Counted from the stretch's first letter, positions 8,566 to 16,922 are shown. The stretch: 24,102 nt of DNA from Clostridiales bacterium UBA1777 (GCA_002315275.1 DCGN01000119.1:17730-41831), one strand, 5' to 3'. Notes: a model not told the origin generated them from the sequence alone. A program made the numbers and translations.

Positions 8566-9239
8566 TTTTCAAGCAGCTCCAAGGCCTTCTTCGCGGCCAT
8601 CTGCTCAGCCTCTTTCTTAGATCTGCCGCTGCCCTCGCCCACGGGTATGCCGTTTACGAGCACGCGGAACGTGAACACCTTGGCATGATCCGGCCCCGAC
8701 TCGCCCGCAAGCTCATATGCAAAGGTCTGCCCCGCCTTGCGCTGGACGAGCTCCTGCAGCTGCGTTTTATGGTCGCCCGGAATATAATTCTGCGTGAGGT
8801 CCGCGTCAGCGAGGATGCGCTCCATGATGAACCTTTTCGCCTCGTCTATCCCGCTGTCGAGATATATCGCCGCGATTATGGATTCCACCATGTCGGCGAG
8901 CACGGAAACGCGCTCTCTGCCGCCCGTATTCTCCTCGCCGCGGCCGAGCTTCATGTACTTGCCGAGGTTCAGCTCGAGCGCGACCTTATGCAGAGCCTCC
9001 TCGCAGACGAGCTCCGACCTGCGGCGCGTCATCTTTCCCTCGGGGAGCTTCATGCGGTGGTTATAAAGAAAGTCCGCCGTGACGAAGCCGAGTACGGAGT
9101 CCCCCAGAAATTCAAGGCGCTCGTAGCTTTCAATGCCTTCGGTATGCTTCTCGTTGGCGTAGGAGCTGTGGTTCAGCGCCGTTTCGAGCAGGGATCTGTT
9201 TTTAAAAGTATGGCCTATGCTTTTTTCAAGCTCTGTCAT
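8562..9239 (-). CDS. rnc: Ribonuclease III
   Basis: 225-residue double-stranded-RNA endonuclease that processes rRNA precursors and structured mRNAs. The catalytic signature ERLEFLGDS is at residues 40-48, with metal ligands D47, D116 and E119. The double-stranded RNA-binding domain covers about 155-225 (DHKTQLQELVQ through AEQMAAKKALELL). The frame is open further upstream to 9344, but the ATG at 9237-9239 gives the family-typical start MTELEKSIGHTFKN, and it overlaps the plsX stop by one base (TAATG). I therefore chose it over the longer form, whose extra 35 residues are plsX read in another frame. Start overlap implies translational coupling to plsX. Confidence 0.96.
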   Translation of the reverse strand: MTELEKSIGHTFKNRSLLETALNHSSYANEKHTEGIESYERLEFLGDSVLGFVTADFLYNHRMKLPEGKMTRRRSELVCEEALHKVALELNLGKYMKLGRGEENTGGRERVSVLADMVESIIAAIYLDSGIDEAKRFIMERILADADLTQNYIPGDHKTQLQELVQRKAGQTFAYELAGESGPDHAKVFTFRVLVNGIPVGEGSGRSKKEAEQMAAKKALELLEK

Positions 9240-10252
9240 TATTCTTCCGTTCTGAGCTTCATATGCTCTATGTTTGCCTCGATATCCGCGATGAGACCCG
9301 ATTCGGCAAACTTTACGGCCTGGCGGACAGCGGAGAAGATGCACGCCGCGTCGGACGAGCCGTGTGCCTTGACAACGGGCTTCGAGATGCCGACGAGCGC
9401 CGTGCCGCCGACCTCGTTGACATCCATCGTCTTCTTCATGATGCCGAGATCCTTCTTCAGGACGAGCGCCGCAAGCTTATTGGCGGCGTTCTTGTAGAAC
9501 ACGCCCTTGAGCGACTTCATCATGTACTTGATAACGCCCTCGGTCGTCTTCAGAAGGACGTTGCCGGTGAAGCCGTCCGTCACGACGACATCGACCTTGC
9601 CGGTGAACACGTCCGTGCCCTCGATGTTGCCGATGAAGTTGATCCTGCCCTCTTCGGAGGCGGCCTTCAGGAGAGCGAACGTCTGATGCTGGAGCTCGCC
9701 GCCCTTCGTGTCCTCCGTGCCGACGTTGAGAAGCCCGACCTTGGGGCTGTCGCAGCCCATGAGCTTCTTCGCGTAGAAGCTGCCCATGAAGGCAAACTGT
9801 AGGAGATATTCCGCGGTGCACTCGACGTTCGCGCCGCAGTCTATGAGCATAACGCCGTGCTCTCCCGCGGGGAGAACGGGTGCCATCGCCGCTCTTCTGA
9901 TGCCGGAAATGCGCTTCACGGTGAGCGTTGCGCCGGTCAGAAGCGCGCCGGTGCTGCCCGCGGATACGACGGCATCGCCCTCGCCGTCCTTGAGCATTCT
10001 GAGCGCGACCGCCATCGACGAATCCTTCTTGCGGCGTGTCGCCGTGCTGGGATCGTCCGACATCGTGACGACCTCGCGTGCGTCCTTTACCTGAATGTCG
10101 GTGCAGCCCTCGTTTTTGAGGCATGTCTCGACCTCTTCGAGCTTGCCGACAAGCGTAACGTCCACGCCGAGCTCGCGTTTGGCTCTGACTGCGCCCTTAA
10201 CTATTTCGGCAGGGGCATTATCCCCGCCCATTGCGTCTATAATGATCCTCAT
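9239..10252 (-). CDS. plsX: Phosphate acyltransferase PlsX
   Basis: 337-residue enzyme that converts acyl-ACP and phosphate to acyl-phosphate, the acyl donor used by PlsY in the first step of phospholipid synthesis; peripheral membrane in known cases. Recognisable features are the start MRIIIDAMGGDNAPAEIVKG, DDPSTATRRKKDSSM, VSAGSTGALLTGA around residue 95-107, and the late IEGTDVFTGKVDVVVTDGFTGN block. Length is normal. Its ATG overlaps the trmFO stop (ATGA) and its stop overlaps the rnc start (TAATG). In many Firmicutes plsX is followed by fabD, fabG and acpP before rnc; here rnc follows at once. Confidence 0.96.
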   Translation of the reverse strand: MRIIIDAMGGDNAPAEIVKGAVRAKRELGVDVTLVGKLEEVETCLKNEGCTDIQVKDAREVVTMSDDPSTATRRKKDSSMAVALRMLKDGEGDAVVSAGSTGALLTGATLTVKRISGIRRAAMAPVLPAGEHGVMLIDCGANVECTAEYLLQFAFMGSFYAKKLMGCDSPKVGLLNVGTEDTKGGELQHQTFALLKAASEEGRINFIGNIEGTDVFTGKVDVVVTDGFTGNVLLKTTEGVIKYMMKSLKGVFYKNAANKLAALVLKKDLGIMKKTMDVNEVGGTALVGISKPVVKAHGSSDAACIFSAVRQAVKFAESGLIADIEANIEHMKLRTEE

Positions 10253-11571
10253 ACCTTGAACACCTCTTTTTCGGCCATAAGCCCGTCGATGATCTTCAGC
10301 GAGCGCTCGGAGATAACGGCGTTCTTGTTGCGCTTGCCCTTCACGCGGTACTCAAGCGGAGCGATAATGCCGAAGTTGATGTTCATCGGTTGGAACTCGC
10401 CTATGCTGCCGCCGGAAATATAGAGGCTGAGAGCGCCTATGGCCGTCTCTCTCGGGAAGTCTACCGGCTCAAAGCCGAGAATTCTCGCGGCTGTCTCGAT
10501 GCCGACGAGCATGCCTGACGCGGCGGACTCAACGTAGCCCTCAACACCCGTCATCTGGCCGGCAAAGCTGATGCGCGTGTCGGACTTGAGGCGGTAGTAT
10601 CTGTCAAGCAGGGTTGGGCTGTTGAGATACGTATTTCTGTGCATGACACCGTAGCGCACAAACTCGGCGTTTTTCAGCGCAGGGATCATCGTGAAAACGC
10701 GCTTCTGCTCGCCCCATGTGAGGTGGGTCTGGAAGCCGACCATGTTATAGAGCGTGCCCTCGGCATTGTCCTGCCTGAGCTGGACGACGGCATAGTTCTC
10801 AACGCCTGTTCTCGGGTCGATGAGGCCGACGGGCTTAAGCGGGCCGTAACGGAGCGTATCGACTCCGCGGCGTGCCATGACCTCGACCGGCATGCAGCCC
10901 TCGAATACGTTTGCATCGTCAAACCCGTGGACGGGAGCCTCCCTCGCGGAGACGAGCTCCTTCACGAACTCGAGGTACTCCTCCTTCGCCATCGGGCAGT
11001 TTATATAGTCGGCGGTGCCCTTGTCGTATCTGGAGGCACGGAAGGCGCTGTCCATATCTATGCTGTCGACCGCGACTATCGGGGCGACGGCATCGTAAAA
11101 ATGCAGGTCACTGTCCGGGCAGAGCTCGGCGATCCTGTCGGCTATGGCATCGGAGCTCAGCGGCCCCGTTGCGACGATGACCTCGTCCCCCTCGGGGATC
11201 TCCGTTGCCTCGGCGTTGACCACCTCGATATTCGGGTGACTCGTGAGCTTTTCGGTGATGTAGCGTGAGAAGCCCTCTCTGTCCACGGCGAGAGCGCCGC
11301 CTGCCGCGACCTTCGTGGCCTCGGCCGCCTCCATGATGATAGAGTCCATCTTACGCATCTCGGCCTTCAGAAGGCCGACCGCGTTCGTAAGCTCATCACT
11401 TCTCAGCGAGTTTGAGCAGACAAGCTCCGCGAAGGAACCCGTCTTATGGGCAGGAGTAAATTTTCCGGGGCGCATCTCAACGAGCTTCACCTTGATGCCG
11501 CGCTTTGCAAGCTGCCATGCGCATTCGCTGCCCGCGAGACCCGCGCCGAGAACCGTTATTCTATCTGTCAT
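10249..11571 (-). CDS. trmFO: Folate/FAD-dependent tRNA (uracil-54-C5)-methyltransferase TrmFO
   Basis: 440-residue flavoprotein that makes ribothymidine at position 54 of the tRNA T-loop, using methylenetetrahydrofolate. The dinucleotide-binding motif GAGLAGSE is at 9-16. The conserved block FAELVCSNSLRSDE at 47-60 contains the cysteine (Cys52) of the family active site. DPRTG, then QLRQDNAEGTLYN and the GVEGYVESAASG stretch are also typical. The frame is open 58 codons further upstream, but that part is the antisense-frame copy of the topA tail and is basic low complexity. The ATG at 11569-11571, with AAAGGAGGAG upstream inside topA, is the real start. It begins 5 bases after the topA stop. 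Confidence 0.95.
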   Translation of the reverse strand: MTDRITVLGAGLAGSECAWQLAKRGIKVKLVEMRPGKFTPAHKTGSFAELVCSNSLRSDELTNAVGLLKAEMRKMDSIIMEAAEATKVAAGGALAVDREGFSRYITEKLTSHPNIEVVNAEATEIPEGDEVIVATGPLSSDAIADRIAELCPDSDLHFYDAVAPIVAVDSIDMDSAFRASRYDKGTADYINCPMAKEEYLEFVKELVSAREAPVHGFDDANVFEGCMPVEVMARRGVDTLRYGPLKPVGLIDPRTGVENYAVVQLRQDNAEGTLYNMVGFQTHLTWGEQKRVFTMIPALKNAEFVRYGVMHRNTYLNSPTLLDRYYRLKSDTRISFAGQMTGVEGYVESAASGMLVGIETAARILGFEPVDFPRETAIGALSLYISGGSIGEFQPMNINFGIIAPLEYRVKGKRNKNAVISERSLKIIDGLMAEKEVFKV

Positions 11572-11576
11572 ATGCT

Positions 11577-13811
11577 TCACTCCTCCTTTGCCGTCTTTTT
11601 CGCCGCTGTCTTCCTTGCGGCGGGCTTCTTCGCTGCCGTCTTTTTGGCTGCCGTCTTTTTTGCCGCGGCCTTCTTTGTCTCTTCGCCGTCGGCGGGTTTC
11701 TTTTTCTGATATACGCGCTTGTCCTCGGGCACGAAGCTTTGGCACTCCTCATTGATGCAGAAGCTCTTCAGCGGGCCTCTGCCGGCGCGCTTGAACATCG
11801 TCTTCCCGCAGGCGGGGCAGAAGTCCTTCGTGGGAACGTCCCACGTGATGAAGCCGCAGTCCGTGCCGCGCTCGCAGGCATAGAACACGTAGCCCTTCTT
11901 CGAGGTGCGCTTCAGGATCTTGCCGCCGCACTTCGGGCAGCGGCCCGGCATCTCAACGACGATTGGCTTCGTAAACGTGCACTCCGGGAAGCCGGGGCAG
12001 GCGAGGAAGTAGCCGAAGCGGCCCTTCTTGACGACCATCTGCCTGCCGCAGACGTCGCAATATTCATCGCTCAGCACATCCGGAACCTTGACCTTTACGC
12101 CGTCAAGCTCCCGCTCGGCCTTCGTCATCTCTGCGTCAAACTCGCCGTAGAACTCATTGAGAACGTCCTGCCAGCCGGCCTTGCCGGTCTCGACGCTGTC
12201 AAGCTCGGACTCCATATGATTCGTAAACTTAAGGTCGACTATATCGGCGAAGTGCTCCTTCATGAGCTCCGTTACGACGCTGCCGAGAGGCGTGGGCTTG
12301 AGGTACTTGCCCTCTTTGATGACATAGTCATGCGCGGTTATCGTTGTGACCGTCGGCGCGTAGGTGGACGGGCGGCCTATGCCCTTTTCCTCCATTGCGC
12401 GGATCAGCGTCGCCTCGGTGTAGCGGGCGGGAGGCTGAGTGAACTGCTGCTCGCGGCTGAGCTTCTCAAGAGAGAGCTTCTCTCCCTCGACGAGGGACGG
12501 AAGCGCGTTCCTGATCTCGCTCACTTCCTCGTCCTTTGCCTCCTCGTATACCGCGGAGTAGCCGGGGAATTTCATCTCGGAATAGCTTGCGCGGAAGGTA
12601 TAATCGGCGGCCTGAACGTCCACCGCGACGTTGTCATACACGGCGTTTGCCATCTGGCAGGCCGTGAAGCGGCCCCAGATGAGCTTGTAGAGCCTGTACT
12701 GCTCCTGCGTAAGATCCTTCTTGGCTATTTCGGGAGTGAGGAAAACGTCTGTAGGTCTGATGGCCTCATGCGCATCCTGCGCGCCGGCCTTCGTCTTGAA
12801 AACGCGGGGCTTGCCGGGATAATATGCCTCGCCGTATTTTTCGATAATGTAGCTTCTTGCCGCGGCGACAGCCTCGTCCGAAAGGCGGAGAGAGTCTGTT
12901 CTCATGTAGGTTATGAGGCCGATGCTGCCGTGACCGCTTATTTCAACGCCCTCGTAAAGCTGCTGGGCGATGCTCATAGTGCGGCGCGGCGTCATGTTGA
13001 GGCGGCGGGAGGCCTCCTGCTGAAGCGTGGAGGTGATGAACGGGGGCGCGGGGGACTTTGTCTTCTCGCCGCGCTTGACGGAGGCGACCTCGAACTCGCT
13101 GTTTCGAACGGCGGCTTCCACCGCGTTTACCTCGGCCTCGCTCCTGAGCTCCTGCTTTTTGCCGTTTCTGCCGTAAAATCTCGCGGTAAAGCTCCCGTCG
13201 GAATCTCTGCGGCCGAGCACGGCATCGAGAAGCCAGTACTCCTCGGACTTGAAGGCGGATATCTCCTCCTCCCTGTCAACCACCATGCGCGTGGCAACAG
13301 ACTGGACTCTGCCTGCGGAAAGCCCGCTCTTGACCTTCTTCCAGAGCAGAGGCGACAGCTTATAGCCGACTATCCTGTCGAGGATGCGCCTTGCCTGCTG
13401 TGCATCGACAAGGTCCTGATCTATATCGCGGGGGTTGCGGATGCTCTCCGTGACCACCTTTTTTGTTATCTCGTTGAAGGTGACCCGTCTTGCCTTGCTG
13501 TCGGGCAGGTCGAGCAACTCCTTAAGATGCCATGAAATAGCCTCTCCCTCTCTATCAGGGTCCGTTGCGAGATAGACCATGGAGGCGGCCTTGGAATCCT
13601 TCTTCAGCTCGGCGATAAGCTCATGCTTATCCTTGACGGGGATATAGTCCGGCTTGAAGCCGTTTTCTATATCAACGCCCATGCGGCTCTTCGGAAGGTC
13701 TCTGAGGTGACCCATAGAGGCCGTGACCTTGTACTCGCTGCCGAGATACTTCTCAATGGTCTTCGCCTTTGCGGGAGACTCGACTATAACAAGCTTCTTT
13801 GCTTTTGCCAT
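11577..13811 (-). CDS. topA: DNA topoisomerase I with three zinc ribbons and a Lys/Ala tail
   Basis: 744-residue type IA topoisomerase that relaxes negative supercoils. The TOPRIM domain opens with VIVESPAKAKTIEKYL and has LATDPDREGE at 81-90. The catalytic tyrosine is Tyr302 in GLITYMRTDS. Three C-terminal zinc ribbons are visible, each with four cysteines: about 585-611, 625-652 and 665-690. After them comes a 42-residue tail (703-744) made of AAKKT-like repeats, resembling histone H1 C-termini; this is unusual for a Firmicute TopA and is discussed in findings. The ATG at 13809-13811 follows GTGAGGA, which overlaps the dprA stop. The order dprA-topA-trmFO matches Bacillus. Confidence 0.97.
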   Translation of the reverse strand: MAKAKKLVIVESPAKAKTIEKYLGSEYKVTASMGHLRDLPKSRMGVDIENGFKPDYIPVKDKHELIAELKKDSKAASMVYLATDPDREGEAISWHLKELLDLPDSKARRVTFNEITKKVVTESIRNPRDIDQDLVDAQQARRILDRIVGYKLSPLLWKKVKSGLSAGRVQSVATRMVVDREEEISAFKSEEYWLLDAVLGRRDSDGSFTARFYGRNGKKQELRSEAEVNAVEAAVRNSEFEVASVKRGEKTKSPAPPFITSTLQQEASRRLNMTPRRTMSIAQQLYEGVEISGHGSIGLITYMRTDSLRLSDEAVAAARSYIIEKYGEAYYPGKPRVFKTKAGAQDAHEAIRPTDVFLTPEIAKKDLTQEQYRLYKLIWGRFTACQMANAVYDNVAVDVQAADYTFRASYSEMKFPGYSAVYEEAKDEEVSEIRNALPSLVEGEKLSLEKLSREQQFTQPPARYTEATLIRAMEEKGIGRPSTYAPTVTTITAHDYVIKEGKYLKPTPLGSVVTELMKEHFADIVDLKFTNHMESELDSVETGKAGWQDVLNEFYGEFDAEMTKAERELDGVKVKVPDVLSDEYCDVCGRQMVVKKGRFGYFLACPGFPECTFTKPIVVEMPGRCPKCGGKILKRTSKKGYVFYACERGTDCGFITWDVPTKDFCPACGKTMFKRAGRGPLKSFCINEECQSFVPEDKRVYQKKKPADGEETKKAAAKKTAAKKTAAKKPAARKTAAKKTAKEE

Positions 13812-13820
13812 TGCTGTTCC

Positions 13821-15005
13821 TCACTTTTTTGCTGTATTAAGAAAATATCGCATGCCCGAGCGGCGGACTGCTATGCGCTTGATCTCCAGAAGAGTCAGAA
13901 CGGAAAGCGTCTTCGAGGACGGGAATCCCGCCGCCTCGGCTATATCGTCAACATGTGTTCCCTCGGGCGCTATCGCCGACGCCACGGCCAGCTCATCCGC
14001 GCTCAGTCCCGAGAGCAATTCTTGCACGGTAATATATTCCACCGCTTGGGGCTTGTCAACCTCTTTTTTGTTCGGATGCACGTCTTCGACGGTCTTCTCC
14101 TCGTTCTCGGGGAGCTCGACAGCCGTCACACGCCGTATGCGCTCCGGAAAAAGGGAGGCAAACTCGCTCATAATATCCCAGCCGCAGGTTATCGGCTTTG
14201 CCCCGTCCTTCAGGAGGGCTATCGTGCCTGCGCTGTTCAGGGCATCGGCATTGCCCGGTAGGGCAAAGACCTCCTTGCCCTGCTCCACCGCCTCCGCGGC
14301 AAAAAGCAGAGCGCCGCTTTTCGCGGGGGCTTCTATCACGGCCACGCCGACGGCGAGACCCGCGCTTATTCTGTTTCTCTCGCGGTAGTTGCTCTTCAGC
14401 ACTCTTGCGCCGGGGCAATACTCGCTCACGAGAGCGCCGTGTGCCGCCACGCTGTGCGCAAGCGACCCGAGCTCGCCTTCTATCGGCGTGCCGAGAACGG
14501 CGACGCATTTCCCGTCCACCCTGAGGGCACCGTCAGCCGCGGCGGCGTCAATGCCGCTCGTTAGGCCGGATATGACTGTTCCGCCGCAGCGGGATATCTC
14601 CGCCGCTATGCGCCTTGCCATCTTCATCCCGTACGGCGAGGCCGAACGCGTGCCGACAACGGCAATGGCGGCCTCGTCATCCATTATCGGGAGGCTGCCC
14701 TTGACGTACAGAACGACGGGCGGGGCAAAGATATGCTTCAGTCTCGCGGGGTACTGCGCGTCCTGCATCGTGATAATGCTCACGCCGTTTGCGGCGCAGT
14801 CGTCCTGAATGTCGGAGACGGCGTCCAACGAGCGCCGCTCAAGCACGGCGGCTTCCTTTTCGCTCACGCCGTTTACCGTTGCGAATTCGCCGGGAGGCGC
14901 GAGAAATGCCGCCTCGGCGCTGCCGTAAAATTGCGCGAGCGCCGCCTTCGCCCTGCAGCCCACAGGCGCGGACGACAGCCAAAGCCAATATCTCAGCTCA
15001 CTCAA
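13821..15005 (-). CDS. dprA: DNA-processing protein DprA/Smf
   Basis: 394-residue protein of the DprA/Smf family, which loads RecA on incoming single-stranded DNA during transformation. The Rossmann-like core (about 112-280) holds AVVGTRSASPYG, SGLTSGIDAAAADGAL at 146-161, LGTPIE, NYRERNRISAGLA at 206-218 and FALPGNADALNSAG. The usual histidine after GIDAA is replaced here (AAADGAL instead of AAHxGAL). Residues about 335-390 form a winged-helix C-terminal domain. Start: the codon is TTG at 15003-15005 with GAGAGGGGAG upstream, giving MSELRYWLWLSS, like other clostridial DprA starts. It is 9 bp before topA. No other competence gene is in the window, so transformation ability cannot be claimed. 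Confidence 0.93.
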   Translation of the reverse strand: MSELRYWLWLSSAPVGCRAKAALAQFYGSAEAAFLAPPGEFATVNGVSEKEAAVLERRSLDAVSDIQDDCAANGVSIITMQDAQYPARLKHIFAPPVVLYVKGSLPIMDDEAAIAVVGTRSASPYGMKMARRIAAEISRCGGTVISGLTSGIDAAAADGALRVDGKCVAVLGTPIEGELGSLAHSVAAHGALVSEYCPGARVLKSNYRERNRISAGLAVGVAVIEAPAKSGALLFAAEAVEQGKEVFALPGNADALNSAGTIALLKDGAKPITCGWDIMSEFASLFPERIRRVTAVELPENEEKTVEDVHPNKKEVDKPQAVEYITVQELLSGLSADELAVASAIAPEGTHVDDIAEAAGFPSSKTLSVLTLLEIKRIAVRRSGMRYFLNTAKK

Positions 15006-15039
15006 AGCGTACTCCCCTCTCTGTACTCAAAGGTACGGT

Positions 15040-15804
15040 TCAGATATAGTTTCTCGCCATTTCCCACATTATCACCGATGCGGCGACGGCCGCGTTCAGC
15101 GACTCGCTTCTCATGTCCATCGGTATTATGAGCTCCTTCTCGCATATACCGAGAAGCTCGCGGGAAAGGCCGTTTCCTTCGTTTCCGATCGCGACAGCCG
15201 CGCCGGACACGTCAAGCCTGCGCATATCCTCGGCTCTGTCGCTGAGCGCCGCGCCGTAGAGCCTGAGCCCCTGCCCCTCAAGGTAGGCGGCCAGCTCGCT
15301 GAGCGGTTTTCTGATAACGCGCTCGCGGAAGATGGCTCCCATCGTGGCGCGCACGGTCTTGGGGTTATAGAGATCGGCACAGTCCCCCGTGAGGATTACG
15401 GCGCCTATCTCGAAGGCGCTTGCCGTTCTTATCACCGTGCCGACGTTGCCGGGATCCTGCACGCGCTCAAGAACGATCGCGTTTCTGAGTCCGGCGGAGC
15501 CGTCCTCCTCCGGGATGCGCACGGCGAAAAGCGGGCCGGGGCTGTTCTTCATCGGGGAGGCATAGTCGAAAAGCTCGGCGGGCGCGACGTACTGCTCCGC
15601 GCTATCCGGCACCTCAACTGTGCCCTGCTCGTCCTTCCACAGTACGGACACGATCTCAGCCCCGAAGGTGAGCGCCTCTCTGAGAGTTTTCACCCCGTCA
15701 CACAGAAATTCGCCCGCGGCTTCTCTGTAGGCCGCGTCCGACGCAAGCGTGCGCACATGGGAAATATATCTGTTTTTTCTTGATATGATCTTTTCCGCTG
15801 TCAT
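15040..15804 (-). CDS. TrmH/SpoU family rRNA 2'-O-methyltransferase (RlmB-like)
   Basis: 254-residue SPOUT-fold RNA methyltransferase that probably transfers a methyl group from AdoMet to a ribose 2'-OH in rRNA. An N-terminal substrate-binding domain (about 1-95) has GEFLCDGVKTLREAL. The three SpoU motifs are clear: DPGNVGTVIRTA at 117-128 (Asn120 and Arg126 conserved), VAIGNEGNGLS at 204-214, and IPMDMRSESLNAAVAASV at 227-244, which forms the trefoil knot. The exact rRNA position cannot be told; RlmB, TsnR-like and YsgA-like members look alike here. It is the first gene of the minus-strand train, with GGAG before the ATG, and a promoter lies upstream. Confidence 0.9.
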   Translation of the reverse strand: MTAEKIISRKNRYISHVRTLASDAAYREAAGEFLCDGVKTLREALTFGAEIVSVLWKDEQGTVEVPDSAEQYVAPAELFDYASPMKNSPGPLFAVRIPEEDGSAGLRNAIVLERVQDPGNVGTVIRTASAFEIGAVILTGDCADLYNPKTVRATMGAIFRERVIRKPLSELAAYLEGQGLRLYGAALSDRAEDMRRLDVSGAAVAIGNEGNGLSRELLGICEKELIIPMDMRSESLNAAVAASVIMWEMARNYI

Positions 15805-15849
15805 ATTTCAAGCTCCCGCGTAACGGTCGGTTCGATTTTACTTCTATTA

Positions 15850-15878
15850 TATATAGGGCATGCGATCAAAATTGTCAA
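15850..15878 (-). promoter_or_regulatory. Predicted sigma-A promoter of the minus-strand housekeeping train
   Basis: On the minus strand a perfect TTGACA (15873-15878) is followed after 17 bases by TATATA (15850-15855), within TATATATAAT, which also offers other registers. Transcription would start near 15843, about 40 bases before the methyltransferase ATG. Just upstream (15882-15897) is a near-perfect 16-bp palindrome, CTATTTATATAAGTAG, which could be an UP-like or operator element. The lysR gene ends 32 bases upstream of the -35 box. Confidence 0.75.
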
Positions 15879-15909
15879 TACCTATTTATATAAGTAGCTA
15901 CCTGCCGTT

Positions 15910-16782
15910 TTATGCTTCTACGACATATCTTACCACGTAATCCGCAAATTTGCGCACGGCGGGGCCCGCCTTGTCGCCCGCAGCGATGGCAAGACCGATT
16001 ATTCTTTTTGCCTCCGGAATGAGCGGCAGAGTGCGCAGCTTGTCGCTTCTGCCCTTCAGAAGAAGCTCGGGGACGATGCTCATTCCGAGCCCCTGCTCGA
16101 CCATTGCGATGAGCGCATAGTCATCCTTCGTGTAGAAGCGGACGTTCGGCTTCACTCCCGCGGCCTCGAGAGCGCGGCGGGCATCGTGGTCGGAGCTTTC
16201 GAGAAGGCTTATGAACGGCTCGCGCTCGCACTCCGTGAGCGGAAACTTGGCATAGTTTTCAAAGCGGCTTCCCATCGGGAGGATGGCGAGCAGCCTGTCC
16301 TCCATCAGCGGGATGCACTTGCACTCTATCGACATCGGCACCGTGACGAAGCCGATATCGATGCTGCCGTCGGCAAGCCATTGCTCAACGTCATGATAGT
16401 CTCCGTTCAGGAGCTTCACCGAAACGCCGGGGAAGTCCTGCTGAAAGGCCTTTAAAACTATGGGCAGCCAATGGACGGCGACGGAGGTGAACGTGCCTAT
16501 TCTGACGGTGCCCGAATCGAGCCCGCGGATAGACGAGGCCGTCTGCCGGAGATGCTCCTCGCTGTTGAGCAGCGCTCTCACGGCGGGCATGAGCCGCTCT
16601 CCCTCATCCGTGAGGCTGATGCCGCCGCGGCTTCTCGTGAGCACGGGGAAGCCGAGCTCCCCCTCAAGCGCGCTGATGCTGTGGCTCACGGCGGATTGCG
16701 TGCACCCGAGCGACTGCGCCGCCTTCGTGAGGCTGCCCTCCTCGACTATCGCCGCGAGAGCTTCATATTTCGTGAATGCCAT
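15910..16782 (-). CDS. LysR-type transcriptional regulator
   Basis: 290-residue LTTR. The winged helix-turn-helix is in residues 1-62 (SLTKAAQSLGCTQSAVSHSISALEGELG across the recognition helix; RSRGGISLTDEG as the wing). The periplasmic-binding-like effector domain covers about 90-290, with GTVRIGTFTSVAVHWLP at its start, typical of the YtlI/CysL-like clade. It is divergent from putP with 175 bp between, the classical arrangement in which an LTTR controls its neighbour and itself. A T-N11-A palindrome lies between its promoter and its start codon. The effector is unknown; an amino acid such as proline would be a guess from the neighbour. ATG at 16780-16782 follows GAGGAG. Confidence 0.93.
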   Translation of the reverse strand: MAFTKYEALAAIVEEGSLTKAAQSLGCTQSAVSHSISALEGELGFPVLTRSRGGISLTDEGERLMPAVRALLNSEEHLRQTASSIRGLDSGTVRIGTFTSVAVHWLPIVLKAFQQDFPGVSVKLLNGDYHDVEQWLADGSIDIGFVTVPMSIECKCIPLMEDRLLAILPMGSRFENYAKFPLTECEREPFISLLESSDHDARRALEAAGVKPNVRFYTKDDYALIAMVEQGLGMSIVPELLLKGRSDKLRTLPLIPEAKRIIGLAIAAGDKAGPAVRKFADYVVRYVVEA

Positions 16783-16797
16783 GTGCTTCTCCTCAAT

Positions 16798-16816
16798 ACA
16801 TGAAAATTATTCATGT
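16798..16816. promoter_or_regulatory. LysR-type operator candidate (T-N11-A palindrome)
   Basis: ACATGAA-AATTA-TTCATGT is a perfect 7-5-7 inverted repeat containing the LTTR signature T-N11-A (TGAAAATTATTCA). It lies 16 bases upstream of the lysR start codon and downstream of the predicted lysR promoter, where binding would block lysR transcription. It is about 80 bases upstream of the putP -35 box. That it is bound by the adjacent LysR protein is inferred. Confidence 0.65.
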
Positions 16817-16844
16817 GTGTATGATATAAATTAAAGTTACTTAT

Positions 16845-16872
16845 ATTATACCCGAAAAAAACGAAAAATCAA
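16845..16872 (-). promoter_or_regulatory. Predicted lysR promoter
   Basis: Minus-strand TTGATT (16867-16872), 16-base spacer, TATAAT (16845-16850). The start point would be near 16838, giving a leader of about 55 bases that contains the T-N11-A palindrome. Its -35 box is only 22 bases from the -35 box of the opposing putP promoter, so the two promoters stand back to back and probably share control. Confidence 0.6.
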
Positions 16873-16894
16873 CAAAAAACCCGTATCTTTTCGG

Positions 16895-16922
16895 TTGAAA
16901 GCGTGAAAAAACGCTGTATAAT
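16895..16922 (+). promoter_or_regulatory. Predicted putP promoter with inverted repeat in the spacer
   Basis: TTGAAA (16895-16900), 16-base spacer, perfect TATAAT (16917-16922); transcription should start near 16929. The spacer itself contains GCGT-gaaaaa-ACGC (16901-16914), an inverted repeat placed exactly between the two boxes, where a bound repressor would exclude RNA polymerase. The ribosome site AGAAGGA precedes the putP ATG. Confidence 0.7.

Noticed and set aside
9240..9344. 35-codon N-terminal extension of RNase III
   Set aside because: Family proteins start at the ATG at 9239; the extension is the plsX end in another frame.
11572..11745. 58-codon N-terminal extension of TrmFO, very basic
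   Set aside because: It is the Lys/Ala tail region of topA read in another frame; a strong ribosome site precedes the ATG at 11571.
11505..13535. 676-codon open frame antisense to topA
   Set aside because: Long only because high GC codon use removes stops; topA with its catalytic tyrosine and zinc ribbons is the real gene.
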